Part shown: positions 45,611 through 55,522 of the stretch, in pieces | How the letters are laid out: each line of letters opens with the position of its first letter | Numbering within the stretch: position 1 is the stretch's first letter | From: Porites lutea | Lineage: Eukaryota; Cnidaria; Anthozoa; Scleractinia; Poritidae | Length of the DNA stretch: 64,000 bases | Assembly: GCF_958299795.1 (NCBI RefSeq) | Contig: NC_133210.1 | Coordinates: 2,777,485 to 2,841,484 of the forward strand | Direction of reading: 5' to 3' | The notes under the pieces: model-generated | What the model was told of the DNA's origin: nothing | What the model saw: only the letters and a program-made list of their open reading frames with translations | Databases searched by the model: none | Position numbers and translations under genes: made by a program

Positions 45611-46969
45611 GTATTTTTTTGTATTGCTAATCGTGATATTTAACAGGATCCGGCTTTCCCTCACTGCTGTTTGTCCTTGCAAGAATTGCCCGTCGAATAA
45701 TTGATGAGTTTGAGAAAAGAATAGATGTAGCGACATACAAAATTTTGCCTTAAGAATTTATTCATAAATAGGTGTACAACTAATAAGTAATTTCATATGA
45801 AGTTTTTACAGGTGAGTCTTTAAAGTGGAAACGCAACCTCGTTCCCAGGTGAGAATCTTTGTCGCCGACTACAGAGTCCAGTCCACTGGTTAAATGATAT
45901 CCTTTTCTTCATGCGCGAAAGGACTGGGTTCTTTTGTGTCAATGGCGTCAGTTTTTTGCCGTTTTGCCTGTGCACAAAAAACTTTCAATCTATCCTTTGC
46001 AACATAGTTTGCTGTTTAATTACAGGCCGAATTGACTCTGTTAAGGTAAGAAATGCTTGACTAGAACATTTTTAAGGATTTGTAGATAAAGCTTTTATTT
46101 TCGAAGGTTAAAATTGTCTCGGATTTACCGAAACACTAAAACCTTTGATTCTGTGGAAATCGACTCGATAATCATGGCTTGATCGTTTAGCGAAGTTTTT
46201 CAATGTTATCACCTTACTCCATTTTTATTTATTGTTTTTCCACTTGCTGTCGCAGCAGATATTTAATATTAACACTAAAACACGACATGGAAACTTGAAT
46301 TTTGCCCAGAAAATAACCTTGTCACGATTTCTACGACGAAGGATCACAAAACACTCGCCTCATGCACACGCAGAAGCTCCTAACAGAAGGACAGAACAAA
46401 ATACGTTAAGACACTAAGACACAATTTCCCTCCTATTTACAACCCTTGCACTGTGAATCTTTCTCGAGGTTATGTTCTCTGTGTCATATTTTAAAAACTA
46501 TTAAAATAAAAGAAGCTGTTTCACCAAGGAGAGTGTGGTGTGAGGGCACGAGGCATTTTTTGAGACATTTTTCACAGGCTTCGAGTTACTCCTTGACATT
46601 ACACTATTTTATATTTTTGAGTAAATTATAAGTTAATTAACGAGAGCTTCACTTTTATCGCTGGCTAAATCTATATATTACATGTGTACTCATGGTAGTA
46701 TTTTAAAATTGGTATCCGAGCTTCATGAATTATAAATGTCCTTGACTTTGCTTTCTCGTTTATCCTTTGTGTTTTAATTCTAAACTGCTTTAAAGATACA
46801 TCCCTAAGGGCACTACTGACTAGCTTTCCTTTGCTTTAGTGGTGATGGAAGTCCACCATACCTATGTTAGTTACAAGAGTCTTGAGAACTTGGGAAACAT
46901 AATTACCAGTTACATGTACACCAGGATTAATGGTAACAGATCTTCATAACTGCATTTACAAGACGACTT
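45611..46969. other. intergenic region upstream of the zinc-finger gene
   Basis: No coding exon or bounded repeat was recognised. It is AT-rich and presumably contains the promoter and leader of the zinc-finger gene, but no core promoter element stands out. Confidence 0.5.
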
Positions 46970-47200
46970 ATGGGAAAGAAAAGTTTTGAGTGTGATGATT
47001 GCTTCAAAAGTTTCAGCAAATCTCAGTCAACATAATTAAAGAGCCTGCAGACAAGAGATCGAGCCTATTATCTACAGTCATTGTGGCAGAGTCCTTGATC
47101 CTTGGAACATTAATCCTGAGAGACATTATTATTAGCGCCTTTTATCAGGAACAATCAGTCTGAGACATGTTCTAGGAATTCTAAAAATGTTATGTAGCCA
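46970..47200 (+). pseudogene. decayed C2H2 finger coding upstream of the zinc-finger gene
   Basis: An ATG at 46970 opens KKSFECDDCFKSFSKSQST, the first half of a C2H2 finger, and then meets a stop. In another frame further on, YSHCGRVLDPWNINPERH has the spacing of a degenerate finger. These are best explained as fingers lost from the gene that now starts at 47256, or as the relic of an adjacent finger gene. A 5' exon with shifted frames is less likely. Confidence 0.5.
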
Positions 47201-47255
47201 AAAGTTAGCATTGAGGAAGAGCGATAATAATTTTTGATAGGGGCTTCAGTTCATC

Positions 47256-48605
47256 ATGGAAACCGGTGAATTCTTTTATAATTTTAAACTTCCAAAAAAA
47301 GGTAAAGTTGAGAAACCATTTAAATGTCATTATTGCGGAAAGTGTTTTAGTGAAAGTGGGAACCTAAAGCAGCACATAAGGATACATACTGGGGAAAAGC
47401 CTTTTACGTGTGACATTTGTGGCAAAAGCTTCAATCAGAAAGGGAACCTCAACAGTCACAAGAAAAGGCATAATAAACAAGATAAAACTCATACATGCAA
47501 CTACTGTAGCAGGACATTCAGCAAGTCTGGATATCTCCGTTTACATGAACAGGTACATACATTTACGCGAGAGAAATCTTTTGCATGTGATCGGTGTGAC
47601 CAGTGCTTTAGTCGATTACATCAACTCCAAGAGCATAAAAAAAAAGTTCATGCTTGTGAAAGGCCTTTTGCCTGTAATGTCTGTGACATGAAGTTTACAA
47701 TGGAAAGAGATCTCTTTGTGCATGGAAAGGTGCATTTGGGAGAGAAAATCGTCTCTTGTGATGATTGTGGAAAGTTGTTTACTCGGCCTGGGGATCTTCG
47801 CAAACACATGAGAATACATACAGGAGAGAAACCTTATCAGTGCAATCATTGTGGCAAGTGCTTCTGTGAAAGCGGAAACCTCAAACAACATTTGAGAAAA
47901 CACACAGGAGAAAAGCCTTTTGTCTGTGAACAGTGTGGCAGATGTTTCAGTCAACTTGGAAATCTGTATGCTCACAGGAATCGACATACTAAAGCATGCA
48001 AGAGTATGCCAAGTGGTCCCAATCAAAGTGTTACCCCACAGGTAAAACAAGAGCCTTACAGCTGCAATTTGTGTGATGAAACCTTTAGTATGGCTAAGGA
48101 TCTTTGGATACACAAAAGGATTCATCAAGGAGAAAAACCCTTTTCCTGTAATTACTGTGGGAAGTTGTTTCAAAAGGCGTGGAATTTAATGAAGCATACA
48201 AGGACACATACAGGAGAAAAACCTCATAAATGTGATTATTGCGGCAAATGTTTCAGCGAAAAAGGGAACCTTAAGCAGCATATAAGAACGCATGATGGAG
48301 AAAAGCCCTTTACCTGTGATCTGTGTGGTAAGGGCTTTAGTCAGGCAGGTAGTCGTAACACTCACAGAAAAAGACACACAGAAGAGGACACAAATTCTGC
48401 GCAAATTAAAAATTGTGTGGTTAAAGAAGAGAAACCATCAGTACAAAACCTATTTGGTAATCATTTTAGTGATCAAGAAACCCTTCAAAGTCATAATAGT
48501 ACAGCTCATTCAGATCAAAACCTCCTTGATTGTGTTGAGTCCTTTGAAGGTACCTTCTCCATCTCAGAACTTTTGGCTGAAGTCAAACAAAAGATACTGG
48601 AGTGA
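47256..48605 (+). CDS. C2H2 zinc-finger protein, 12 fingers, intronless (449 aa)
   Basis: A likely nuclear DNA-binding protein. Twelve canonical C-x2-C-x12-H-x3/4-H fingers run from about residue 22 to 375, in two blocks: fingers 1-8, a linker of about 22 residues (SGPNQSVTPQVKQE), then fingers 9-12. Most linkers are TGEKP-like. A thirteenth, degenerate finger (LFGNHFSDQETLQSHNSTAH) has lost its cysteines. Fingers 1-2, 7-8 and 11-12 resemble each other (GKCFSESGNLKQHIR, GKCFCESGNLKQHLR, GKCFSEKGNLKQHIR), and fingers 5-8 align with 9-12 as a module. The C-terminal 70 residues are acidic and end FSISELLAEVKQKILE. No KRAB, BTB, SCAN or ZAD domain is present. The ATG at 47256 is the first in frame; a splice acceptor (TTCAG at 47245-47249) just upstream could attach a noncoding leader. 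The exact orthologue cannot be named. A poly(A) signal follows at 48719. Confidence 0.9.
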   Translation: METGEFFYNFKLPKKGKVEKPFKCHYCGKCFSESGNLKQHIRIHTGEKPFTCDICGKSFNQKGNLNSHKKRHNKQDKTHTCNYCSRTFSKSGYLRLHEQVHTFTREKSFACDRCDQCFSRLHQLQEHKKKVHACERPFACNVCDMKFTMERDLFVHGKVHLGEKIVSCDDCGKLFTRPGDLRKHMRIHTGEKPYQCNHCGKCFCESGNLKQHLRKHTGEKPFVCEQCGRCFSQLGNLYAHRNRHTKACKSMPSGPNQSVTPQVKQEPYSCNLCDETFSMAKDLWIHKRIHQGEKPFSCNYCGKLFQKAWNLMKHTRTHTGEKPHKCDYCGKCFSEKGNLKQHIRTHDGEKPFTCDLCGKGFSQAGSRNTHRKRHTEEDTNSAQIKNCVVKEEKPSVQNLFGNHFSDQETLQSHNSTAHSDQNLLDCVESFEGTFSISELLAEVKQKILE

Positions 48606-48718
48606 CATTAATGACTCATTACATTTGATCATTATGTATTTGAGCGTTTGTCTTGTTATTTATCACATTATTTTGTTATTATATTTATTGTCCGTTTGAA
48701 CTATTTAACAGAGAGTAT

Positions 48719-48724
48719 TAATAA
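48719..48724 (+). terminator. poly(A) signal of the zinc-finger gene
   Basis: AATAAA in the context TATTAATAAACAGC lies about 115 bp after the stop codon. Confidence 0.55.
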
Positions 48725-48903
48725 ACAGCTGAGTCCTCAGTGTCAGTTTTTTTTTGTTGTCACAGCTGAAACTTTAGTTGGTTACAGTGTGTACTTGTAT
48801 ATACAATATAGCTGTTCAATTTTTCCTTAGTTCAAATTTGTTATTTCTAGCTTTTTTTATTATTATGATTCCACATAGCGCGAGAAAACATGCCATCAGT
48901 ACA

Positions 48904-49037
48904 TAAATTTCATACTGATGACACTTCACTACCCAGATCTGCGTATTGTTTCTTAGTAATTGGCTAAAAATGTGCTTCAACCAATCAAAATCACTATTCA
49001 GATCTGGGTAGTGATGCGTCATTGGTATGGAATTTTT
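48904..49037. mobile_element. MITE, copy of the 14471-14610 family
   Basis: AAATTTCATACTGATGACAC and GCGTCATTGGTATGGAATTT are inverted ends, with ACTACCCAGATCTGCGTA and ATTCAGATCTGGGTAGTG inside. It has more mismatches between arms than the 14471 copy, so it is older. Confidence 0.7.
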
Positions 49038-49229
49038 GTTCTTGTTCTTCAGACGTTACCTTGTGGGGAAACCAGTACTGGTGTTGCAAAATGTCAGCTT
49101 ATACAGTGTTTCACTATGGGGAAATGTAATAGTTACTCTGTCAAGGCAAAGCTATACCTTTAATGGGTTGGTACTAAAAAAAGACTCTGGGGAACTGCGC
49201 ACCTAGCTACCCCTCCCCTAATGCAACCT

Positions 49230-49690
49230 CATGACTTTCTTTTCACTTGGGGCAAAATGTTGGGTGAAAAGAGGAGTAGGTGAGTAGCTTCCCAGAATCT
49301 CATGGGCTTCCCTGCTATAAAACTTGGGAAACATTTTTGTTGGGTTATAGAGAAGGGCTAGGTGGGCAGATTCCGAGATACTTATGTTATTCTGTTCTAA
49401 CTTAGGGCAAGGTAACATTGGATTTGGGGAGGGGTAGGTGAACAATCTCCTAGAATCTTATGCTGTTCCCTCCTAACTGGGGACAAGTTAACGTTGGGTT
49501 AGGGGAGGGTTAGGTGGACAGTTTCCCAGAATCTTATACTGTTCCCTTCTAACTTTGGACAAGTCAACATTGGGTTAGGGGAGGGTTAGGTATACAGTTT
49601 TCCAGAATCTTGTACTCCTCTCATTTAGGGCAAAATGTGGGGTGAAGGGAGGAGTAGGTGGGTGTTTTCCAGACTCTTAGACTGATTGGC
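49230..49690. repeat. tandem repeat of about 76 bp, four to five degenerate units
   Basis: The word ACRTTGGGTTAGGGGAGG(G)TTAGG recurs with starts near 49415, 49491 and 49567, plus diverged units before and after. Each unit also holds CAGAATCTTATRCTGTTCCC and GGRCAAGTYAA. Noncoding. Confidence 0.8.
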
Positions 49691-49849
49691 TTTTACCAAA
49701 AAAGCCAATCAGGGTTGTTAACAGTACAAAGTGCACTTAAGCTTATCCAGCTAGTTTACAGGCACTCCAGTCAAATAATTAGAAACAAGTAATCCAAACA
49801 GAACATAACAGCATTTAAAAACTCAACTGATGGGAGAGAACCAGTTGGC

Positions 49850-50000
49850 TGTTATAATTATTTTATAAGCATGGCTGAGGATTAGAACTAAGAATGGCCG
49901 AAAACAAATCCAGCAAGTAGTCAGAGTGGGACTTAAACCAAATCAATCCTGCTTTTTTGCAAGTCCAACACACTGACCACTCAGCCATGTTGCCTCCTCA
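49850..50000 (-). mobile_element. tRNA-derived SINE
   Basis: On the minus strand the sequence begins GGCAACATGGCTGAGTGGTC, an A-box like that of Ser/Leu tRNAs, followed by GTTGGACTTGCAA and a degenerate B-box GGTTTAAGTCCCACT. It does not fold into a full tRNA and continues into non-tRNA sequence, so it is a SINE rather than a tRNA gene. Confidence 0.6.
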
Positions 50001-50866
50001 CATTCCATCTTCTTGGAGTCTATTTTCAAGTATGTTAGTGGAGGATGTTTACTATCAATTTATTTGTTTGGAGAGTCGTTTTTTATTATTTACAACTGGG
50101 GGTGGATAAAAGCACTTTCCCTTCTTTTTTCACGTAATAAGGTAACAACAAGCTTTACAAGTGCATGCATTGTTCTTTTTCAGTTTGAATTAGAGTCTTT
50201 ACAAACCTTTTTATGTATTTACAATGATCATAGACACATTTGAAAAGTATCCTAAACAATGTCCACAATTTATGAATTCCCCAGGCCACAGGTAATCCAA
50301 ACCTGGGAGTATGAGATTTCTTATTCTTACACTCGCAGCAAGAGGCAAAGCACAGCCTAAAGCAAAGTGGTATCACATAATCCTCTGAGGATCTAAGGGT
50401 GTGTATCTTTGGGATAATTGGGTTCAGGATTTACTGTATGATCCCAGATTACTTGGATGATGGTGGATCAAAGGAGCCACTAAATTCCCATCTAAACAAG
50501 GATTCATTGATTCCTTTGTGGCACCAAAATCTGCGTGATCCTGGTCTGTATCAACCCAAAGGAACATACCCCAAATGCTATTAAAGCCTGCAAATGCAAA
50601 TGTATTTCCTGCACCATTTGGACTCCCTGTGCTACAACTTGTATATGTTGCTTAGCAACTGACATTGTCGACAGTAAACAGCTGCTGGAATAAACAGAAG
50701 TGCGAACTTTGCAGACTGGAATGCTCCAACAGTTGGGTGACTGTACTATCAGTCATGAGCAGACATGGGGAATATAAAGGCTAGCCTTGTTAAAATACAA
50801 GTAAGCCATTTCCAAAGGTATCTTTGGCTGCTTTTAAGATTTTTCTGAACAGTATAGAACTGGTGA
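50001..50866. other. region downstream of ZNHIT1, no gene recognised
   Basis: It contains the 3' UTR of ZNHIT1 (minus strand) and ordinary AT-rich DNA. The short open frames present have no recognisable domain. Confidence 0.5.
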
Positions 50867-53800
50867 TCAGACAGTCCACTTTAGACATCTTGTGTCCTGA
50901 TGTGTTCCTAGACATTTCACACAGCAATACCTTGCTCCACAAGAAACACATGTGTAGTTTGAGGGAAATGTATGAACCAGTCAAGGAAGTACAAACAAAA
51001 CTAAACTCTGGTTAAGTTCATCTGTGAAACAGCACCGAAATCCTTGTTCCGTGCCCCCACCAGTGTACCACCATGTTTAGCCTGTTAAAAATGCAATTAT
51101 TGATTTGCCAATCAAGATGAAAGGAAATGCGAAATGTACTTCTGGATATTTGTCGAGTCTGTTAGAGGCCCAGAACAATGATATTGGTGCTGCTAACATA
51201 ATAATAATTTGCAAAATTACTATAGTGCCTGTTAAGATATAAATGATCAAAAGCGCTTTAGAGTCTGCTTCGCAGGCATTACTAACTGAGGTTAAATTAC
51301 ATCTGCAACACAGGCTATTCATTTAATGATAAGACCTTTGAAGTATTATTGTTATTTAGCATTAAGCAATGTATTTGATGTATATTGTGACCTCCCTAAG
51401 CTTGCTGCTTGAATGTAAAATCTACGTCTACTTCCCTTCAATGGGGCTATGTTTTGCTGGAGCCATGGAATCTTTGATAATGGTTTAAAATGCTTTTAAA
51501 AGGATATCCACACACAGAACAGAAGTGTCTTTCTGGAAATTTAGATGGTGGAACAATGGCTGAGGAATAGGATGGTTCACCAGCTTCAGATTCCTGTTCC
51601 TGGATAAAAATGGACATTTTTTTAATATCATATGACATGTAGTAGATATTGCAGTCATGCATATGGCTACAGTTAATTTTGGAAATCAGCCCTACAGCCT
51701 ACTGTACAGATTAGTTTAGTTATAACTGCTAGCATAAGTTACAGGAAACTGGCTAATCTGTAGGTTACACGTGGAATGCATGATTTCCAAGAACAGCAAC
51801 TGTAAGAGGAAACATGCAGTCCACAATCTGCTATTCTAAAGAAAAATCTTTTCTCCTAAATTTAATGTTATTCTTCTAAGGTTGGTTAAATAATGACTTC
51901 AGAGTTAAAAGAATCCTTGTTACTTACTGCCTCCTCTAGTAGCATGGCAAAAGTTCTTCGAAATCTCTGCAATAATTTGATAAAACAAAAGGAATAATAT
52001 TGTTAATGCCCCCAGAAAAAATAAGTAAGTTATGCACTGATTATTTTTATGTGTACTTCAAAAATGTATTATACAAAGCTGGAACCATCTTCAAAACTTG
52101 ATGAAGCGATGATAAAAGTTGCAAATCCTATGGCACAGGTTGAGTATGAAAGTGGGCTTAAAAAATACCTAAAAAAAATATCCTCCTACCAAAAAGCGAT
52201 ATTCCCTTACACTCTCTTATAGACTTGTAAGTTTATAGTTGTATTGTCAACTGAAATGTGCTGAGCAGTAACCTATATTTACAGACCTGTTTAAACAGCT
52301 CTCCTGTTTTCGATCTCCTTTTCTTTCTTTTATCTGTGAACATTTAGAAATAACAAATATTTACCAAAGTGGAGGTGGATAGTGGCAGATAATTGAGGTG
52401 AAAATGATGATTTTTAACTCACAGATTGCTGCCAATGATAAAAATTTTGGCACAAAATTGACCAAACGGCTGTCATGTTTTCTTGTCCATATATAAAAAA
52501 TTATATAAACTTTTGAAGGTACAGTGAAACCTCTATTAAGCAAAGCCCCAATTAAGCGGACACTAAGATGGGTCCCGAAATAAATGTCTTATATTTCCCT
52601 TTATAACGAACCCCTATTCAGTGGACACCTCTATTAAGTGGATGCAGACAATAAAAAAAATGTACCTGGCTAATTTCTATTGTTAAAAACCTCTATTAAG
52701 CGGACACTGCACTGAATTGACAATACTAGTATTGGATTATGTCCTTGAAATACAAACGGTAGTCAATTAATAAGGATAAATCAATACATTTAGCTGTCAA
52801 TAAACTGTAGATTAGACTGGTACCCGGCCGATCCTCCATCAAAGTTCACCTAAAGGTTCTTTGGAACTTTATAACAAACATTGCACAATTTTTATAAACT
52901 GTACTAAGCAGACTCCCTCTATTAAGCAAACACTTGGGAAGGTCCGGAAGGTGTTCACTTAATAGAGATTTCACTGTATTTGACTAGCTGTTGAGGGGAC
53001 ATTTCTTCCAAAAGAGTTGTACATTCTTTCTGTCTTTAAAACCATTCTGTCACATGAAGTAAAACAAGACCTGATTTGTATTAGGAGAAAAAAAACTTTT
53101 CCACCAATAAATTCTAGGTTAAACAGATAAAGCTTAACCCGTAAAAACTGCCAAACTGCCAGATTTCTTTGCCTTCTTCATGTTTTTCTGGAACAGCTTC
53201 TTCATATATTTGTGAAATTTCTCTGTTTGTTTTGGTAGCAAACTGGGACACCATTTAGCTCACAACTAAGTGAGTTTGGCATTGCTTCCAAGGAGCCTGA
53301 AGGTGAATCAGTAAATAGCACTGGATATCCCGAGTTTGAGTATGCAATCAGAGCGTGCGAAAAACACTATCCACTCTTTTAGTATATACTAAACTTAATT
53401 AGTATTGTTAAGGGCAGTGTTTTTTTGGTGCAAAAGGAATACAAGTGCTAATTAATTACCCGTGGGGATGCAGGTGGGGGCCAAAAATCTCAACTATCAA
53501 TGTGTTTCTGATTGTAGCTTACATTTTTACAACTTCCATAATAAATTACCTTCCATGGTATCATTGAAGGCAGGGACCTTCATTTTGGCAGGGACCACTG
53601 TCAGGTGAGAGTGGGGATCTTCTTGAAAGTTATCCTTTTCCAAGGCCTCAAGATGGCGCTTTTGACGGCGTTTTCGTGTGGCATCATCAAGAACTTTTCT
53701 ACTTGAGATGTCTCTTATTCTCCCTAACAAAATGAATAGGAAATTTTTAGAATTGGACTCTGTTAAATGCAATTTCCTGCATTTTCTGGATCAGAATTGG

Positions 53801-54877
53801 TTAACCAGGATGGTAGTTTAAGGCATTAAAAAATACACACAAAAAATGAAATATTTGATTTGGTGATTATAACTGTTGGTTTGCAGTTATTTGGTTTTTA
53901 CTTTATACATAAATGAAAAAAGGGAATGATTTTTACACTTCAAAAAATTGTTATTATTTTGAGTATGAACTACCGTATGTTACATGTCAAACAACCAGAC
54001 ATGTGTCTGGTGCCGGGCTTGAAACAAAACCCCTGTCAATGCATGAATTGAGCTAGTTCATTTACATAAGGTGCAAAAAATTGATGTTCTTTTAAAGCCA
54101 ACATTGGCTTGTCATTCAATTTCATGAACAATATACTACCAATACAACATGATTCATGTCTGTAAAATGTACAAGAGAATTTTCACATTAGAAAACAGCA
54201 AAATTAGAGGGCAAAGAATAAATATGTACTCTTAAAAATTTCACTTTTCCCTGTCTTCTTTAAAACATTTAACTTTTCCCCTGACTTAAAGTGAAATTAC
54301 CTGACTTTTTCCTGACCTTCAAGAATACCCTGACCATTTCCTGACCTATTGTAGCTGTGGCAACCATGTTTGTACCAGAATATTTCAATAATTATATTGC
54401 ATTCCTTTGGACACTTTTCAAGGGCTATAATTTATTGTAATAAGTTATATGAAAAAACTCAAAATAAAAGGTTCTTATGGTAGCCCAAGATAACAAACTT
54501 AAACTTCAAATTTCACAAAAGGAAATCTTACGCATGACGATTTTACCTGTGGTTTCTCAATGCCTGTGAAATTATTTGAAATTTATTTTCTCGGGCTTCC
54601 ATAAGAATCTTTCCTTTGGAGTTTTTTTCACATAACTTATTACCTTTGTAGCCCTTGAAAAGTTTAAAAAAAAGAATGCAATCTGGCTTGAAATATTCTG
54701 GTACACAAGCTTTTTGTCCACTGAGGTCCTACTCAAAACAGGTACATTGGGCTCTCCAGAAAAAAAAAGTGTCACAAATTTTACTAGAACTGTCGGTAGA
54801 AAAGGTTCAATAAGATGTAAAATCAAACTATTTTTTCGCAAGCGAAGAAACATACCTGATTCCCTTCTATCCGCCAT
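50867..54877 (-). CDS. ZNHIT1: zinc finger HIT domain protein 1 (158 aa, six exons)
   Basis: Exons in transcription order: 54856-54877, 53550-53723, 52287-52333, 51928-51966, 51508-51599, 50867-50969; 477 nt in frame. The protein is close in length to vertebrate ZNHIT1 (about 154 aa) and keeps its blocks: RKVLDDATRKRRQKRHLEAL followed by EKDNFQEDPH, a basic stretch KRKKRRSKTGELFKQ, RFRRTFAMLLEEA, and the C-terminal zf-HIT domain HFCSVCGFPSNYTCVSCGAR...LGTHQDTRCLKWTV with all seven Cys and the His. ZNHIT1 (yeast Swc6/Vps71) is a subunit of the SRCAP/SWR1 chromatin remodeller that loads H2A.Z. Introns 1-4 are GT-AG; intron 5 (50970-51507) is an AT-AC U12-type intron. Exon 1 encodes only MADRRES. 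The gene is divergent to TSEN15 from a shared 67-bp spacer. A mariner-like MITE lies in intron 2. Confidence 0.93.
50970..51507 (-). other. U12-type AT-AC intron of ZNHIT1
   Basis: On the minus strand, exon 5 ends TGTGTGTGG and the intron begins ATATCCTTTT, a perfect U12 5' site. It ends TTCCTTGACTGGTTCATAC before exon 6 (ATTTCCCTC): a consensus U12 branch site TTCCTTGAC whose branch A is 11 nt from a terminal AC. Only this junction restores the zf-HIT frame (CSVCG-FPSNYTC); no GT-AG pair fits. It would be spliced by the minor spliceosome. Confidence 0.93.
52522..52976. mobile_element. mariner-like MITE, CAGTGAAACCTCTATTAAG ends
   Basis: CAGTGAAACCTCTATTAAGC at the left is inverted at the right as CTTAATAGAGATTTCACTG, with TA on both sides. 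CTCTATTAAGYGGACAC recurs internally in direct orientation. TA duplication and the CAGTG end fit Tc1/mariner-type non-autonomous elements. It lies within intron 2 of ZNHIT1... between exons 2 and 3. Confidence 0.8.
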
Positions 54878-54944
54878 CTTGAACCATAACTAGCGCCAGT
54901 CCCCAAACGGTCTTCGCATCGAAAGCCTGTCGAGAATTGCAACA
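54878..54944. promoter_or_regulatory. bidirectional promoter between ZNHIT1 and TSEN15
   Basis: Only 67 bp separate the two divergent start codons, so both core promoters and leaders must be packed here or overlap the first exons. CCGCCATCTT next to the ZNHIT1 ATG resembles a YY1-type initiator motif (CCGCCATNTT), which overlaps the start codon. No TATA box. Confidence 0.7.
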
Positions 54945-55493
54945 ATGGCTTGTGCGGATAAACAGTCGTTCAAAGTAACGCGTGAAAATTGGCTAGAAGA
55001 TCATCCGAAATTAAAGGAAATACAATCCTTCGGTTACTTTAATGAAAAGTCTTCATTAGCAAGAGCGGTGATAACAGTTTATTTAGATCTTTGCGAAAAC
55101 AAGCACTGGTTTGGTGTTTGCATTCGTCCTTGCGAATCACTGAAATTAGTTTACATAACAGGAAAAAGAACGAAGAAATCTCAAGTTGATGTTGTAGTTC
55201 CACTTACCATAGACGCAGCTTTAACAATGGAAGAAATTCGGGACATTCTACAGGAAGTTAATAGATGTGAACAAGAGGGGGAAGACGCGGAAATGGAATC
55301 GAGTTGCGCGAGCTCACGAGTGACGGTTGCCTTTTGTGAGGCGGATTCTACAGTGGTTTATTACGACTTTTTTCAAGGGCTTGTACCCCCGGATCCACCA
55401 GACGAGGAAGAGGAACAGGAAGAGCAGGTTAAGTCAGGGCGCAAAAAGGTCAGGCAAAAGAAAGAAAAAACTCATCCCAAACTCACAGACTGA
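54945..55493 (+). CDS. TSEN15: tRNA-splicing endonuclease subunit Sen15 (182 aa, single exon)
   Basis: TSEN15 is a structural, non-catalytic subunit of the nuclear endonuclease that excises introns from pre-tRNAs, pairing with TSEN34. The match rests on VYLDLCENKHWFGV (human: VYLDLMESKSWHEV), VVVPLTIDAALTMEEIRDIL (human: VVPTPITASLSHNRIREIL), and the strand pair VTVAFCEADSTVVYYDFFQG (human: LAIVESDSTIVYYKLTDG), followed by PPDPPDEEEE, in the expected order and at about the human length (171 aa). An acidic run EEEEQEEQ and a basic tail KKVRQKKEK end the protein; they are longer than in the human protein. It has no intron. It is divergent from ZNHIT1 with 67 bp between start codons. The start at 54945 is the only ATG upstream of the conserved part. 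Confidence 0.9.
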   Translation: MACADKQSFKVTRENWLEDHPKLKEIQSFGYFNEKSSLARAVITVYLDLCENKHWFGVCIRPCESLKLVYITGKRTKKSQVDVVVPLTIDAALTMEEIRDILQEVNRCEQEGEDAEMESSCASSRVTVAFCEADSTVVYYDFFQGLVPPDPPDEEEEQEEQVKSGRKKVRQKKEKTHPKLTD

Positions 55494-55522
55494 TCTGATA
55501 AAAGCTTCACTTTGATTTCATA

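Noticed and set aside
47616-48404. Open frames on the minus strand opposite the zinc-finger gene
   Set aside because: They are antisense shadows of the repeated finger codons.
49850-50000. A tRNA-Ser/Leu gene on the minus strand
   Set aside because: The B-box is degenerate and the 3' half does not complete a cloverleaf; it continues as SINE sequence.
51447-51507. A C-terminal ZNHIT1 variant ending in a C2H2-like segment (FKSILNHYQRFHG)
   Set aside because: This is read-through into the AT-AC intron; splicing at ATATCC gives the complete zf-HIT domain.
53160-53260. A Lys-rich minus-strand exon (KFHKYMKKLFQKNMKKAKK) as the missing ZNHIT1 linker exon
   Set aside because: It has no usable donor in phase, while 52287-52333 fits phase, position and sequence (KTGELFKQ before RFRR).
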